64,000 nucleotides of DNA from Gibbula magus (taxonomy: Eukaryota > Mollusca > Gastropoda > Trochida > Trochidae): positions 74,328,622-74,392,621 of the forward strand of contig OW388294.1 of the NCBI GenBank assembly GCA_936450465.1. Reading direction: 5' to 3'. Shown here in pieces: positions 11,471 to 23,242 of the stretch (the first letter of the stretch is position 1; each line of letters begins with the position of its first letter). The translations under genes were made by a program, and so were the position numbers. The notes below the pieces were generated by a model, which was given only the letters and a program-made list of their open reading frames with translations, was not told the origin of the DNA and did no database searches.

Positions 11471-12535
11471 CTATCTACGGGCATACTCATTGGTTTCATA
11501 TCGACCGCCTCTTCGGTTCCCCCGGTGATCACCTCTGACCTCGTGACGATCTCTGTCCTGGTTGGTTGGCCGATTATCACCACGTGACCTTTGTTGATAA
11601 ACACCTTGTTCACCTCGTGTTGTCGGTCGTGCACGTGGGCCGCTGTTACTATCGTTGTGATGTGCTGGTTGTGATCGTAGTAGCCGGCAACCATTCATCT
11701 TCAGTTTGTTGTCGCCCACACTCTCCACCAGAAGTCTCATGTTAGATTCATAAATCCGCTGCTGCAATGGTTTGTCACTGGCGATATAAACGTCTCGGTA
11801 GTTCCGACTGTCTTTTAGCTTTCTCTTCTCCTGGAGGATTTTCAACTTATCTTCTTTCGAGCTACATGTTGCGATGATCACCCCCGGATATTTTGCGTGT
11901 CTTGATTCCTTCCGTGTAGCTTTAACCACTTCTATATCCCGTAACTTCAGACCGTCCTTGATCAATCCATTCACCTTGGATAGCACATTTTCTCTTTCAG
12001 ATTCAAGAACATTCTTTAGAACGATGTTTAGCTGTTCGGGTTCTACACTATGTGCACCAGATGCAGGACAGGCATCGGATTTCATCTTGCTAATGTCTAA
12101 TTCGAGCCTTTGATTTATTTCACATTGGTCACTTTTCAAATCCGTGATCTGTTTACGCATGTCCGCCATGTTTTCTGACATGTTTACTTTGACCTTCTCG
12201 ATTTCATCCAACACTAAATCCTTCATTTTCGACATCATTCTCTCCTCTAGCTTATCCATTCTTTCGTCGAAATGATTAGTAAGCTGGCGAATGGCTATTA
12301 AAACATCTGCATTATTTGTAATATTTCCCGCGTCAGTTAGTCCGCTAGGGTGACCCTGATCAGTATTTTCATTTTCGTTTTCACAGTTCTCACCTTTCTT
12401 TTTCTTATGCAGAGCATCATGTTGTAAATCTTCAGCAGATAGATGTCTTTTCCTTACATCGGGCGAATACACAGCCACTGTAGATGTCGATTTCATCACC
12501 GACTGCACGAAGTCCTGTGAGGTGGGAATATCCAT
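11471..12535 (-). CDS. LINE ORF1: coiled-coil nucleic-acid-binding protein
   Basis: The frame is open from 12628, but that first codon is GTG directly after an in-frame TGA; the first ATG is at 12533-12535 (context GTCATGG), giving about 354 residues. A long heptad-rich coiled coil (HFDERMDKLEERM onward) is followed by an RRM/CTD-like region beginning NIVLKNVLESEREN with VVKATR, as in L1-type ORF1 proteins. The C-terminus is basic and rich in Arg, Gly and Asn (RGDNRPTNQDRDRHE). This layout fits trimeric ORF1 chaperones that coat LINE RNA. The stop is TAG at 11471-11473 and ORF2 continues in the same frame. Residues encoded between 12628 and 12536 may belong to the 5' UTR. Confidence 0.85.
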   Translation of the reverse strand: MDIPTSQDFVQSVMKSTSTVAVYSPDVRKRHLSAEDLQHDALHKKKKGENCENENENTDQGHPSGLTDAGNITNNADVLIAIRQLTNHFDERMDKLEERMMSKMKDLVLDEIEKVKVNMSENMADMRKQITDLKSDQCEINQRLELDISKMKSDACPASGAHSVEPEQLNIVLKNVLESERENVLSKVNGLIKDGLKLRDIEVVKATRKESRHAKYPGVIIATCSSKEDKLKILQEKRKLKDSRNYRDVYIASDKPLQQRIYESNMRLLVESVGDNKLKMNGCRLLRSQPAHHNDSNSGPRARPTTRGEQGVYQQRSRGDNRPTNQDRDRHEVRGDHRGNRRGGRYETNEYARR

Positions 12536-12936
12536 GACTTTTTGAAGAAAATCTACCTTTGTAATGACGATCGACGATTTCCAACCCTTGCAGGTGTTAT
12601 TGCAATGCTGCCGAATGTTCGATTTCACTCAAAATACATACATATTCAGGCACAACTTGTATGAATTTTCAAATTTTCTTCCCGGTAGCAAAACACGGGA
12701 TCTGCACCTGTTAACGCTGTGTATTGAAGTTTAATTACATACTTTTCCGGCATTACAGTACAGTTCTGAGAATACGTTCATGCATCAAGGACAGCAATGT
12801 CTTAAAGTGTAATTGTCTATGTTGTAACTTACATGATATTCACAAATTTTTATTTATCATTTATAAATATGTTAGCATATTCAATTTCACGTGAGTTTAA
12901 ACGACGAGAAATATCATTGCCATGACAATGACAGAA

Positions 12937-13004
12937 ATATAACATGGTTATATTTGGGATAACATTTGTTAACATTTGTTATCCCAAATATAACCATGTT
13001 ATAT
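12937..13004. repeat. Perfect 28-bp inverted repeat (hairpin)
   Basis: The arms at 12937-12964 and 12977-13004 are exact reverse complements, beginning ATATAACATGGTTATATTTG, around a 12-bp loop. A related half-site (GTTATCCCAAATTTAACCATG) lies at about 19471-19491 next to a SINE-like unit, suggesting the motif belongs to a dispersed element. Confidence 0.85.
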
Positions 13005-14639
13005 GACATGATTTTAGCACTTATGTAAGAAAATATTAAGCTTTTAGCGTCTCATAAGCTTTTAATGTCTCATAAGCGAATTTTTGCCTCGACACAGGGT
13101 TTTATACTGTTGTAAAATGTATTGTATTTAAAATGTACTTGTGCGTGTGAGACTTTAATCAAGTATACACATATATTAGATAAATGGTACAAGAAATCAC
13201 TTTCTATAAAGACAATGCCTGTAAATTCGCAATAAGGGAATATATTTTATTATATAGTCAATTCCATTTTATATACCTCGTTCCCCACAGTAGTGGTAAA
13301 GTGCATTTGAATCTGTATAAACATGTGCAATGGGAATAGCGAGCTGGTTTATATCCTAATAGTATTGAATACTAACAATAAACTCGAAAAGTGCTTGTAC
13401 ATATTTGCTGCATCGTATAAATTAATACCAATAATTAACATTTGTATACCTATAAAAATGTATGTAAGGCTTTGTTACACAATTTTAGTGTTTAATAATT
13501 CTCTCGGTGCTTAACGATACTATAAATCAAAACATCAACTCAACAAATTGAAATAGATACACGAGAACTTCCCGAACACTTGAAGAATCAGGATATACCG
13601 TAAACTGATAAACTTGTTAACATTGTGAAGAAGGTGAATTCACTGAAAACTCCGAATATCATAGAGAGCTCGATTTTATGATAGTACTGTATCAATAATA
13701 TACAAGTGACCTACGTGACAAGTTAAGGCTCCCTACCTCCTATCCAAATTCGAGGCTTGCTCAGTTTACACCCCAAACAAGCAGCATACATAAACGTGGA
13801 TTACATTGGTCACAAAGCGACATTACCATAAACCTTTCTATTTAAACCCACATTTGTACTTCTGAAATTTATAAAATTGATTATAGGTTACAATAGGTTT
13901 GTTTGTCCCAGGAGAGGCATTCATATAACCATTTCTGTTAATATTGTGGAAATACACAGTTTTCATCATAAACGAACCACATTTTTAATTGTTGAAATAA
14001 AAACAACAACATAAGGATATAACTTCTTATTCTTCAATTGAGTTCCAGTCAAAGATAGCTGACTAATTACCCAAATCGCCTAACAGCGGCGACTTCAAAA
14101 GACACGTCATAAATTACCTAACGAGAGACAACGGTACAAAGTTATGTGAGAGGTCTGTGTATTTGGAATGTAATATACAGGACAGAATTGATGATAACAT
14201 GTGATATACACATCAATTCCACAATTAACAGGAATTGTAAAAATCCTTTAATACTATCCTTTATACAACATCAAAACCACACGCGTTATTATTTGTAATT
14301 GCTCTTAAGGCTTAGATATCGATGAAGGAACATAGTTTAATTAGATTAAATAAATAATAAATCTTTTTATGTGTTCGGAGAGATGTGCGGGTGGACGAGT
14401 GAAAAGTTAGAGTTTTCAAGTGAGAGCAAACTGAAGAATGTATCGTTTATGTTGACGGTGATATCAGTTTTAAGCGTGTATGTGGACGAGTACAAGTTAT
14501 ACATGTGTGTATCAGAAGTACATATGAATGAGTAGTGTGATTTCTTACATTAGCCAAATGGTAGAACGGTACGTAATAAATTAAGAACGTATCGAAATTT
14601 TAAGAATCTGCATGTGTGTGACAGTTACAAATCACTTGT
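13005..14639. other. Intergenic DNA, nothing recognised
   Basis: AT-rich. A 63-codon open frame at 13323-13514 is not supported by any similarity. No array or RNA gene seen. Confidence 0.4.
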
Positions 14640-15240
14640 AATGTGTGTATAACGGACACTTTAGTAGCATATGTGCTTCGTCTTCAACGCAGTTTAAAAA
14701 ATTGAACCATAGTCTTTTTTCTACAGGGATCCTCTCATATCGGCCAGTCTCTATCTTCAGGGGTGCCACAACGCATCTTAATATAGCTAGCGCACTTCGA
14801 TGTGTGGTTTAAACAATATTTTTTTCTAAAAATGAAAGGGATTGTTAAACAGGCTAACAGCCTATCTTAATACCTCTCCCACTTCGATGCGTCCTTGGCA
14901 TGTTGACATTGACATATTTATTCGCATCCATATGCATGTTTAATAGTCTTATATGTTCGTAGTTTTCTGTAATCATCTACATTTAGTGCCTCATTTTGTA
15001 ACTTGAAAACATAGTTCTCCCACTGTGTTCACTAAGAGTTTCTTCTGTTCTCACATCTGTGTTGAATAGGTGATTTAAATTAATGTTCTAAAACTGTTCA
15101 TAAAGTCTAAAATTCCAGTTTCGTTTTCTTCGTTAAAACTGCAATTTCATCTGCCCATAAAAAATATTCTATAACTCAACTGTCTCTCTGACATATTGTT
15201 CGATCGGTCGCATTTGCATTTGCAAACGGGAAGATATACC
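14640..15240 (-). pseudogene. Decayed LINE ORF2 C-terminal fragment
   Basis: The minus strand around 14680-14790 reads LAILRCVVAPLKIETGRYER then a VEKRLWFNF and CVEDEA-like stretch. This parallels the ORF2 C-terminus of the LINE at 7937-11470 (AFRCGVAPIGIETGRYS and CFNCKTCVEDECH). A further stretch at 15090-15200 resembles the IFNWANR and KKRNWNF part of the same protein. Frameshifts and stops break it. Same family or a close relative, long dead. Confidence 0.6.
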
Positions 15241-16499
15241 AATAAAGAGTGTGTTTTCAGTGTACTGCAAGTGTTCCTACTCACTCTGACTTCCCCTCCC
15301 CACTAATTGGTACCCTCATCCTGCATTTGTCCTCTCATCTGCCCCGCATGCTAATTAACTTAGCACTCGCTGGTTACTTACAGATCTCCTCCTTATTATC
15401 ACAACTCCACTCGTTTAAACCTTGTAATTCATTTTTATCTCATTTGATTGTAATTATTTTCTCTTTATCATACAAATATATACCCTGTATAATCTGCTAT
15501 AAAACAACCTCTGCTATATGCTTGATGACGGTATAAGGATCTATACCGAATCGTCGCCATTGTGAAATAAAGAATTTGATCATCCATAAAATATGTTTGC
15601 CTTTGCTTGGTCATTGCCGTGTGTATGATGAGTTGAGTGAAACGTTGTATGAACATGTCTTTTAGGCTATCCCAAATTTACAGAGCACTATGATGAAGAT
15701 AAATGTATTCTACTTTTTAAACATAATGTATATTTTACTGCCAAAACCTGGATTTTATTCTTTCATCACTAAAACAGCCATTTGTAAGCACTTTGGTACA
15801 TTTTACGAAACTTTACACCATTATATCTCATTACGACATTATACATATTATATTGTTTATATCACTGATTGTCGTCTCGCTCCAGATAATATCCAAATGA
15901 TTTTCATGCCGGATTTCTCTGGCAAGTTTGATGACAGGAAACTGTCTTGTGCTGATTGTTTTATTGTGTTATGAAACGAAAGCCGATGTCAGTCTCTATA
16001 GCTACGATTTGTGTCTTCAAGCGGGATCGACACCCTTTTGGTCATCCAAGACAGATGGACCTGCGGCAAGGCTTTGACGTTGTGGTTTGTGTATACAAGG
16101 AATCATCCAGGGGTTATCAAAAGCGCGCGCGCGTGTGTATATGTGTGTGTGTGTGCGTGGTCAATTGTTTTTAACAATATAGCAGTTGATTCGTTTTTGT
16201 TAACTTATCCAATCGTTTCGTCTCATGGTAAACCTAGACATGACATAACAGTTTGTGTATTGTAAATAAACCGTTAGTTATCGTATGAGATGTGTAATGC
16301 AAACAGCACTTGAGACACATTTTATATAGTATCGCATCTAATACACATCTTGTCTTTGAAGGGCATTTAGAAATGGTATACATAAGAACAGGATACAAAT
16401 CTGTCAGTAATTTGCAAGTAATGATCGATTGGGAATAATATCGAACGGTTGAATAGACACATATGTCACATGTCAGAGGGGGAGTGACACGTGGTGGGA
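15241..16499. other. Intergenic DNA with a GC/GT simple repeat
   Basis: Several 60-95-codon open frames (15249-15536, 15690-15974, 15956-16174) show no recognisable similarity. A GCGCGCGTGTGTATGTGTGTG run at about 16123-16158 is simple sequence. Confidence 0.35.
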
Positions 16500-17640
16500 C
16501 TTGTTCCCTTTGTCGTCTGCGTTAATTCGTGTGAGTTATTCGCTGGAAGATGCTGAGCAAATTTCTAGAGCTATGCATGCTGTTTTTAGAAAAATGAGAT
16601 TGTTAGATATACCAATTGATTGTCAGTTTAAACTGTTCGACAACCTTGTACAGCCAATTTTGTTGTATGGCTCCAAAGTTTGGATTTCGAAAAGTGTGTT
16701 ATTCTTGAAAGAGTACACTTGAAATTTTGTAATTAAGTAAAACAGTCAACCCAAGATTATAGCGTATATGATGAATTGGGAAGATTGCCGTTAGATGTTC
16801 TTGTTAAGGTTCGAATCATATCATACTGGTGCAAACTTATCTCATCTACTCATACATGTACATTGTCCAGCATTTTATATAGACTTATGTTATCAATGAC
16901 TGCTTGTGATCCAAATATATATTTACCTCTTATCAAAGTTATTAAAACTACCTTGGAAGGTATTGGTTTAAATTACATTAGGTTATATATATAAAAAAAA
17001 CTGCACAAACAGATTGTGGCATTAAGGTACCGTTAAATCTATATTATGTAACCAGTTTGTTCAACGCTGGAACAATTGTAAATCTACATCTTCTAAAGGC
17101 TACTACTATAATATTTTAAAACAATCCCCAAATCTAGAAACATACATGTACCTATTACACTTTCCATTAAATGTTTACAGTTGGTTTACTAGAACTAGAA
17201 CTTGTAATCATAGACTTCCTATTGAAATTTGAAGTTGATATAATGTTAACTAAGAATATAGATTACGTACATTTTGTTAAAGTGCCCTCGGTAATGAGGC
17301 TCAGCTCCTGTTGTTTTGTCCATGTTATAATAATATAAGAAGGTCATTTTTACCACTTTATTATTGTAATAACCCTTCTAGAGATCAATTCATATCTCTT
17401 TTGCTCTGTAAGCATAACGCACTACTGTGGAAAGTTTGTAACTATGTAAAAATCTTGTCTAGTATGCTCTCATAATAATATTGTAAACTGTCGTTATTTC
17501 TCTATGTCACTTTTGTGAACTTCATTCATTCATTCATTCATTCATTCATTCATTCATTCATTCATTCATTCATTCATTCATTCATTCATTCATTCATTCA
17601 TTCATTCATTCATTCATTCATTCATTCATTCATTGACAAG
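16500..17640 (+). pseudogene. Decayed LINE 3' portion with ATTC tail
   Basis: The plus strand reads a thumb/connector segment of a reverse transcriptase: SLEDAEQISRAMHAVFRKMR, then LFDNLVQPILLYGSKVW, then in another frame ELGRLPLDVLVKVRIISYW, and further on fragments resembling FRTRTCNHRLPIEI. The order matches the region downstream of the catalytic domain in many LINEs. At least two frameshifts and several stops are present. It ends in the (ATTC)n tract at 17519-17634, which I take to be the element's 3' tail. Confidence 0.7.
17519..17634. repeat. (ATTC)n microsatellite
   Basis: About 29 uninterrupted ATTC units directly abutting the 3' end of the LINE remnant. Many LINEs end in short tandem repeats used in priming, so the tract probably grew from such a tail. 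Confidence 0.97.
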
Positions 17641-19339
17641 AGTTCACAAGATTGTCGTGCTAATAAAGAGCAGTACAGTATGCTAGGTTTCACTGTTAGT
17701 GACGGGACGAACGGAATATATTTCCTCCGGATAAAATCGATTTTGAATGCCTGTGATGACATATATCTCGTTACATGATATACACTGCTTCAAACATGAG
17801 AGTATGCTGCTTGATAGTCTTAAGGTATGTTCCAACACACATGAGGTGCTGCATTATTATTTCAAAGTGGTTTTCAGGACATACGGTTTGGTATTTAAAG
17901 TAAACTGATATGAAATATGGAAATTATGTTAGTGACATGGCGGCATGTACGTTCATTGACTTCAATTTGTTGACGCATCATTACTGCAAGACGTCATCGA
18001 CGTCATATTCCTCTTTGAGTTAGTTACAAATATGATATTTCACAAATATATGAGTCACAGAACTGCCAAACAGTGTCTGTTTTCGGTTATTAATGTGTTA
18101 CCAAGAATTGTAGTTCCATATGCAGATACGCATAGAACTTTACTGTATTTACGGCACTCTTATCTCATTTGAACGGGTTTTGGTTTGCAGTTCCATTGCA
18201 TAACGTAGTTGTTTGATGTATTGAATTAATTGCAATTAGATAATCGTTCGTGATTTGATTGCCGACTTGCTGCGTACCAACACACGGCAAGTGTTAATCA
18301 AATCACAATTTTTCAATTACAGTTAATGCAATACACATAACGTCCACATTGAAGGGAGGTAAGCCACATGCCACTGACTAATACTCTTTCCTTTTTCAGA
18401 CATCGCCCACCTCCATAATGAAGAAAATGCATATACAATGTTTGCTTCATAAATAAATAAGCTCCTTACAGTTACACACAGCGATTGACGTTTACATGCC
18501 TCATTTACCCCATTCATTCAGCGAGTGTCGCTTATGTTTATCACTACAACTTTGATCACAGGAAACTAATTCCTATAACCACTCATTTGGATAGAGAGTC
18601 ACTTAAGTATGGATAATACGACCTATTGAAACCCACTTTATAGTAAATACTCACCATTTAGTAAACACATGTCGGATAAAAAGAACATAGTTACTTTACA
18701 TAGTTATGATTTTGATACACTTTATTAGGAATGATTTCTAAAGTATTCTTACGCTGTCTGGCTGAACTAATTAAATTGTAAGAATCTATTTTCATATTAA
18801 TAGTTAACTCATTAAGGCTGAGAGCCGCACATATGCGACAAATTAATTAGCTCCTCACAGCGAGTGAGCATAACGGAATAACTTAATCATTACCCGTAAA
18901 CCATATAGTATGTTTCAATTGTATTTTGAGTTCAGTAAATGAAGTGTCAGCTTGGGTATCTCATATAACAATACATCCGGTGTATTTAGTGATTTATGTT
19001 GATTCATTGGCAATAAACGCAAGATGCTGTTTAGTTACGGGATTGATACTTACGCGAATACACATTCAATTAGAGTATAGAAATAACATATTTGACCTTG
19101 AAATAACAGTATAGGGATTACAAATCAGACGGGAGACACATCCTAATTGAATGACAGGTGGCAGGTGCGTGACCGATGTAAAACAAGCATGTTATTGGAC
19201 AATCTTCTTCCTAAAGTCACGCCCCTATTTGTAGCGTTTTATGCAATCATGTTTGAGCATCGAATGTCAATGATGTCTTGCGCATTTACTTCAAATACGA
19301 TGTATGTTGAGCGATGAAAATAGTTTTATATTTCGAGGC
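17641..19339. other. Intergenic DNA with one imperfect palindrome
   Basis: No supported gene. Around 18230-18320 an imperfect inverted repeat pairs a TTGCAATTAG, CGTGATTTGATTGCCG side with CGGCAAGTGTTAATCAAATC and CAATTACAG; it may be a small foldback element. Confidence 0.35.
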
Positions 19340-19344
19340 GAAAT

Positions 19345-19430
19345 GATCGTGTGGTAAGCTGTTGGTACAGTCAATGCTGGCGATAGTTGCCTTACTCTGA
19401 GGGCGTGGGTTCGAATCCCGCATGGGATAC
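19345..19430 (+). repeat. tRNA-like SINE head
   Basis: A strong B-box/T-arm sequence, GGGTTCGAATCCCGC (about 19409-19423), follows an A-box-like GGTAAGCTGTTGGTACAG. The overall length of about 83 nt would fit a class II tRNA, but the acceptor stem does not pair well and non-tRNA sequence continues downstream. A tRNA-derived SINE is more likely than a tRNA gene. Confidence 0.45.
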
Positions 19431-19689
19431 GACCCGAAAAAGTACAAGAATTTGTACTATTGAAGGTAGTGTTATCCCAAATTTAACCATGTTTTAGATT
19501 TATATGTTTCAAATATATTCAAGTATATAAACATCATTTATCTGTTTCGTTAGTCCTCGCTTTCAGTATTTCCCTTTCATGCTGGCGACCATCGCAAATC
19601 GCGTGTACATCTCTGTGAAAGGCTTCTCAATAATCACAAGTCTACACAACATTTGTAAATAAACACATGTCGGTGAGAAATAGGATTAT

Positions 19690-19865
19690 TGAATGTTTAT
19701 ATATAGACAGACAGACAGACAGACAAGTTTTTTTTATTTAAGTCTCGCCTCAACATGGTAAAGATATATAATAAATACATAAGATAATGTCACAGTAAAA
19801 CGTTGAGCCATTCCATATGGAATTATGAGAGACTAATATTTCATAAAAATATACACAGAAATAAA
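19690..19865 (-). mobile_element. LINE 3' end fragment, same family as 7769-12628
   Basis: (GACA)n followed by AAGTTTTTTTTATTTAAGTCTCGCCTCAAC and later GTTGAGCCATTCCATATGG and ATTATGAGAGACT closely matches the 3' UTR and TGTC tail of the intact LINE at 7774-7895. Only the last 160-170 bp are present, a typical 5'-truncated insertion. Confidence 0.8.
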
Positions 19866-19924
19866 AATAAATATTGTAAAATACTATAAAACAGGTAAAT
19901 ATACATTTATATATATGTCTATCT

Positions 19925-20650
19925 CTGAGAGTGAGTTTACTTCTGCTAGGAATTATTTAATGAATAAGGATAGAGCGGATAGGTTAGTTCATCTATGGAA
20001 TGATAGTGCATGGTCAGTGTAATGGTAATAAGTTGCGGACTTACCGCTTATTTAAACATTCCCTAAATACTGAATCTTATGTTTCAGCTTCTTTTCAGCG
20101 TTCACACCTCAGTATACTCAGCAAATTACGATGTGGCACTTTTCCCTTAGAAATAGAATTAGGTAGGTTTTCCCGTCCTAAAGTACCTCTTGATCAAATA
20201 TTATGTAAATTATGTACAGTAACTGTACAGAGGATGAAATTCACTTTCTCGCTGTTTGTAATTTTTACTCAGATTTAAAGTATGAATTTTGGAAATCTGT
20301 ATCTTCGGCTGACCCTTCCTTTCTACATCTCAACCCGACTGACCAGGCTGTATATTTATTATCTAGCAGTAGGTTATGTAAGCCACTGGCTGCCTTAATA
20401 TACAGACGGAGGTTGCGCCTCACTTAATTTTAATAATTCCATCCTTGTATATGCAATGTTTTATATCCATATTCATCTATATTTTAATATGAACAAAGTA
20501 ATATGGTGCCTCATAGGCCTTTGTAGACCGGGTGCTATCTTTTTATCTGCAATGTTTTTATATCATGTGAATGTTGTTATATTATGCCATATGTGAAATG
20601 TATGTATGCACGTGACACCGAAATAAAATACTTTTCCTCTTTCTTCTCTT
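19925..20650 (+). pseudogene. Decayed LINE ORF2 C-terminus, opposite strand
   Basis: The plus strand reads NGNKLRTYRLFKHSLNTESY, then LSKLRCGTFPLEIELGRFSR and CKLC, and after a frameshift near 20215 NCTEDEIHFLAVCNFYSDL and RRRLRLT. This is the conserved C-terminal block (YxxFK, LRxGxxPLxIExGR, CxxC-EDExHFLxxC) of LINE ORF2, broken once. It ends near 20640 at AAATAAAATACTTTTCCTC. Confidence 0.75.
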
Positions 20651-21595
20651 CTTCTTCTATAGCGGGTTTTTTTGTTTTCACTGTCGGCGGTAGATATAAA
20701 TAATACACTCTTTAAACATATTCATAAACTTGCTGGCATTATTTTAGTGTTCAAAAATACCCTTTTCCCTAAATTCCCTAATTGTAAAACGAAAACTTTC
20801 ACACTGTTATAATAAAAGTATTTTTGTCTCGTCTAATACATACAAAATATCCAAATTTTAAAAACATGTAACTATACTAAGTGACAAACAGTTACAAGTG
20901 ATACAGACCAAGAATAAATATAAATGCAGGTAAATAAAGACGTTCACTTTTACACATTGATTAAATAGATATCTTACAGGATGTTAAGTTTGGCAAACTT
21001 ATCACAGCACTGTATATATCATAATTGTTCATCTGTAAGATCTGACAATATATAACTAACAAGCAGCAAATAAATTCAATATCGGATATCTTAATGTTAC
21101 ATCATTTACAATAGTTCCGTATCACCATTTCCTGTCTACTTTTGATCGTTATGCAAGACACAACAAACAATCAGTCATGTTTATGACATGCCACTCGCTC
21201 TCGCTAAATCAGAGGTGACGAAGTCTAATTGGTCTCGCTGCACCCAGGTGCTAGTGGACCTGGCGGGCCAGGCGTTGAGCTGTTAATTACCTGTCGGCGT
21301 TAATGAGTTAATTATGTTACCTATTCAAATATGAAAGCATAACTCGCGCTCATAGACATTTTATATACCATATACATTGAAATTTGAACATGTCACTGTC
21401 GTAACACTTTTTTAAACCCTTTACTACGTTGTTGTAAAACATCTGGCATATCAAATGTATTTCAAATGTATTAGACATGAAATTACATGTGTACGAGAAT
21501 TCAGTTTCTTATGATCAATCGGCAATTAAACAAGGTAATATATCTGTTACGGTACTGAAACACATTCAATCAGACTATGAAATGAAAACATTCGA
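20651..21595. other. Intergenic DNA, nothing recognised
   Basis: AT-rich with no supported gene, array or RNA. Confidence 0.4.
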
Positions 21596-21880
21596 AATTT
21601 TCGCGAAACACACGAGATACTTTCGCGAAACACACGCGAAACTCACGCGAAATTTTCGCGAAACTCACGCGAAACACACGCGAAATTTTCGCGAAACACA
21701 CGCGAAATTTTCGCGAAACTCACGCGAAACTTTCGCGAAACTCACGCGAAACTTTCGCGAAACTCACGCGAAACTTTCGCGAAACTCACGCGAAACTTTC
21801 GCGAAACTCACGCGAAATTTTCGCGAAACTTTCGCGTGAGTTTCGCGTGAGTTTCGCGAAATTTCGCGAAACTTGGTACT
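21596..21880. repeat. CpG-rich TTTCGCG minisatellite, locus 2
   Basis: Same modules as 4507-4745 (CACGCGAAA alternating with CTCACGCGAAA and TTTCGCGAAA). Here most of the array runs in the CACGCGAAA direction and flips only in the last 50 bp (from about 21830). The open frame 21477-21839 is an artefact of the period. Confidence 0.9.
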
Positions 21881-23242
21881 TTCTTTATTGGACAACTGTA
21901 CATAGTGCGTAGCGTGGATGAACAATAAACACACTTGTGTATGATTTAATACGTTAGCTAGCTTCAATCAAAAGTCTGAAAACGATGATAGCCAATAACC
22001 AATTGTCAACGTCTACAGTAACAGAACGTATGATGCATTTATCAAGATTTAAAGTTCCTGATCCCTTGAGGGTTAGTTGATATGCAACACGGTTGGGTTT
22101 GACGAGTAGATTCCATTTCTCATCCATGATTGTGTCCTACCTGTGTGAGATCAAGTGATATCAACCGAGGGATATCGTTTTGACAGTAGAATGTGCACGA
22201 TGCTCTGTCATAGTCAACTCCATGATATCATAATCCCAATCCCATCAAGTGATAGGTCTGACTCAATTTTGCTGTCGGAGATAGATTTGGTGTGTCTTTG
22301 ACATACCTATGTTTTGTGAAGAAGAATGCACAATTTCCAAACATCAGATTTTGATACTTTTATGATCATCGTTATGTTTGTTCAGATACACATGTGGTGT
22401 TAAACTCGCTTTTCAAAATGATGTTTGGCCAAAACGTTTGACATTGAAGTTTTTAAAAACTTAAAAAGTAGAAATTCAATTAATAAATGTTGTTGTCGAT
22501 ATTAATAACCTTCTTGGGCCTAAAATTTGTTGACATAACTCTGTAGGACGTCATTAAACAAGCCTAAAGTCCCTTTCTGACTTATTGTCTAGTTAAAGAG
22601 ACGATTTCTTAAAAGGCTTTTACAAGAAAAATAAACAGAAAATGTTTTAGAAATTAGTTGGCCTCAGTCGTATGTATCACTAGAGGATTGAAATATCTTG
22701 TATTTTGTATGGTGACTTTTCTTTTGTTTGAGATTTTATATGGAGGATACTTGACATTTCCCGTTCACTGCGATGTATCTCTCATCGAGTGAAGGAGAAA
22801 ATCATAAATGCAAATTCGTTTCTTCCTTACAAGTATCTTTTTACATTTGATGACATCATTGCAACTGCTTCAAATGTACAGTTCGAGGTGATGTTTTTTT
22901 CAGACACAGCCCCACTCGTGAAAATATACACTTGTCAAATGGTCTATCTATTAGACAGAAATTAAATCTTTATTAGGGAAGAAATTATGTACAGAAGGTA
23001 AATAAGCTATAGCTCATTTTAAAGACTGATCATCCATGATTGCCTTACTTTATCACTGCATGCCGTGTTATGACGTCATCCTAATGATTGAAAGTGTTAT
23101 TTCACCGAGATAAATAACATGTTATTCCACTCAGTGACAATACGGATTTTATTTTAAACGATAAATGCAGTTTTTCACCACTGAAAATATAATAATTGAT
23201 AAAAGTAAAGGATTTGTACATTTCATCAACTCGTGTTGATAA
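21881..23242. other. Intergenic DNA, nothing recognised
   Basis: AT-rich, no supported coding region or array. Confidence 0.4.

Larger units (their letters stand above)
7769..12628 (-). mobile_element. Nearly full-length two-ORF LINE (non-LTR retrotransposon)
   Basis: Read on the minus strand, the element has ORF1 (coiled coil plus RNA-binding type), then ORF2 (APE-type endonuclease, reverse transcriptase, C-terminal Cys/His cluster), a 3' UTR of about 150 bp and a 3' tail of TGTC units (on the plus strand GACAGACAGACA at about 7774-7786). The arrangement is that of an autonomous LINE. No frameshift is visible, so the copy is young. ORF1 and ORF2 lie in the same frame with only one TAG between them. 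The 5' limit is uncertain because the 5' UTR upstream of 12628 cannot be delimited, and I did not find a target-site duplication. A related 3' end sits at 19690-19860, and C-terminal remnants of similar elements at 14640-15240 and 19925-20650. Confidence 0.9.

Noticed and set aside
19345..19430. Functional tRNA gene
   Set aside because: The B-box is good but the acceptor stem does not pair and the sequence continues as a dispersed repeat; treated as a SINE head.
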